From an uncultured Bacilli bacterium (GTDB lineage: Bacteria > Bacillota_I > Bacilli_A > RF39 > UBA660), in the NCBI GenBank assembly GCA_944371545.1, contig CALVXT010000071.1:1-6681 (forward strand): a DNA stretch of 6,681 nt, written 5' to 3'. The notes below the pieces were generated by a model. That model did no database searches. It saw nothing but the letters and a program-made list of their open reading frames with translations, and was not told the DNA's origin. This document shows, piece by piece, positions 6,126 to 6,681 of this stretch; position 1 is the first letter of the stretch, and each line of letters opens with the position of its first letter. The position numbers were made by a program, and so were the translations under genes.

Positions 6126-6407
6126 ATGTCTACAGAAATATTAACAATGATCACAATAGTGGTAACTATTTTATTTGGATGTCTTTCAAAAAAAATAAGC
6201 TGGTTTAAAAACTATATGATTCCACTTCAAAATCTAACAATTGGCATAATTTTTGCATTAGTAGAATGGATTATTACCAAAAATTTTAATCTTGCGATTG
6301 CCATGAGTGGATTAATGGCTGGTGGAACTTATGATTTAGCTAAGAATTTAAAATTAGCTTATGAAGAGTTCACAAAAAAAGATGAAACTACAGACACTCT
6401 CCAATAA
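6126..6407 (+). CDS. Small holin-like membrane protein, 93 aa
   Basis: Three hydrophobic stretches are visible: about residues 5-20, 33-51 (LTIGIIFALVEWII) and 55-68 (NLAIAMSGLMAGGT). A charged, hydrophilic tail follows (71-93). Size, layout and the KNYMIPLQNLTIGII...ITKNFNLAIAMSGLMAGGTYDL pattern resemble phage holin family proteins of Firmicutes, as I recall them. Holins form membrane holes that release lysins. No lysin or other phage gene is beside it here, so it could instead be a domesticated holin or an unrelated small membrane protein. The ribosome binding site AGGAGGG (6114-6120), 5 nt before ATG, is the strongest in the window and suggests efficient translation. It is divergent from the P-type ATPase and followed directly by a terminator. 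Confidence 0.75.
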   Translation: MSTEILTMITIVVTILFGCLSKKISWFKNYMIPLQNLTIGIIFALVEWIITKNFNLAIAMSGLMAGGTYDLAKNLKLAYEEFTKKDETTDTLQ

Positions 6408-6412
6408 AAAAT

Positions 6413-6442
6413 AAAGATCGGTCTAAAAAAGATCGATCTTTT
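6413..6442. terminator. Bidirectional Rho-independent terminator
   Basis: AAAGATCGGTC (6413-6423) pairs with GATCGATCTTT (6431-6441) with a single G-U wobble and a 7-nt loop. The plus-strand RNA leaves the stem in a short U-run. In the minus direction the exit is also U-rich (6412-6406). It starts 6 nt after the holin-like stop codon and 9 nt beyond the stop of the converging Rpn gene, so it can serve both. A shorter 16-nt palindrome, AAAAGATCGATCTTTT (6427-6442), is an alternative fold. Confidence 0.75.
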
Positions 6443-6450
6443 CATATAAT

Positions 6451-6681
6451 TCAACTAAGTTTTTGAATTTCCTGTTTGCTTAACCCGGTAACCTTAGATA
6501 TTTCATCAATGGATAACTTACCAATTAATTTTTGAGCAATTAAAGTTTTTTCACTTTTAATTCCTTGAGCCATTCCGCTAGCTAACCCTTCTTTTTTAGC
6601 TTCGCGTTTCCACTTGTCTTGTATATTTTTCATTTCTTTTGTTTCTTCGTCATAAAGAAATTTTCGTATTTGAGTAACAAC
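6451..6681 (-). CDS. Rpn-family recombination-promoting nuclease/putative transposase, C-terminal part
   Basis: The frame is open from the right edge to the stop at 6451, giving 76 residues with no start of its own in view. The ATG at 6633 is internal, because the upstream codons (VVTQIRKFLYDEETKE) continue in frame. The tail has the look of PD-(D/E)XK Rpn/PDDEXK_2 family proteins: a charged helix (YDEETKEMKNIQDKWKREAKKEG), a Gly/Ala-rich repeat-like linker (GLASGMAQGIKSEK), then the short helix-turn-helix-like end LSIDEISKVTGLSKQEIQKL. The nuclease core, with its catalytic residues, lies outside the window, so intactness cannot be judged. It ends at the shared terminator at 6413-6442. Confidence 0.8.
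   Translation of the reverse strand, partial: VVTQIRKFLYDEETKEMKNIQDKWKREAKKEGLASGMAQGIKSEKTLIAQKLIGKLSIDEISKVTGLSKQEIQKLS

Noticed and set aside
1..6681. Mycoplasma-type code with TGA as Trp, suggested by the AT-rich composition
   Set aside because: The ATPase ends in TGA exactly where the permease starts, and Trp residues in conserved motifs use TGG.
1..6681. CRISPR array, tRNA or rRNA genes, or a defence island
   Set aside because: No regularly spaced repeats, cloverleaf-like segments or rRNA landmarks are visible, and apart from the Rpn tail no gene has a defence-type domain.

Overview
The window is AT-rich (roughly 70-75% A+T by eye) and uses the standard bacterial code: TGA is a real stop in the ABC ATPase gene and Trp is TGG. 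Most genes have GGAGG-like ribosome binding sites. The proteins are Firmicutes-type: a YtrA-like GntR regulator with an ABC-2 exporter, a CtpE-like P-type ATPase and an Rpn-family nuclease tail. This suits a low-GC Firmicute or Bacilli-like gut lineage. The species cannot be named from the window.

Layout. (1) Positions 1-71, minus strand: the first 71 nt of a group II intron, very similar in pattern to the group IIC intron of Oceanobacillus iheyensis. It sits exactly after the T-tract of a Rho-independent terminator (72-96) that ends a 96-residue gene of unknown function (94-384, minus). (2) Divergent from that gene is a SEDS-family peptidoglycan polymerase (RodA/FtsW type, 451-1563, plus) with no visible Shine-Dalgarno site. 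(3) Convergent with it is a tightly coupled three-gene operon on the minus strand: GntR/YtrA-type repressor (3448-3071), ABC ATPase (3071-2214) and ABC-2 permease (2217-1588). The cistrons overlap by 1 and 4 nt. A near-consensus sigma-A promoter is covered by an inverted repeat and a 10-bp tandem repeat, which suggests autoregulation. A long hairpin built from the coding ends of the SEDS and permease genes probably ends transcription from both sides. (4) A P-type cation ATPase (5999-3669, minus) has its own extended -10 promoter and terminator. (5) Divergent from it is a 93-residue holin-like membrane protein (6126-6407, plus). (6) A bidirectional terminator separates that gene from the 3' end of an Rpn/PD-(D/E)XK nuclease gene (6681-6451, minus) that runs off the right edge.

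Most of the window looks like ordinary chromosome: cell-wall synthesis, an inducible exporter and cation transport. It is flanked by two mobile-type pieces, the group II intron at the left edge and the Rpn gene at the right. I see no wholly new multi-gene system. The most informative features are the terminator-targeted intron junction, the GntR operator architecture, the Lys in the ion-binding PEGL motif of the P-type ATPase, and the holin-like gene without an adjacent lysin. No gene-free stretch exceeds 300 bases.
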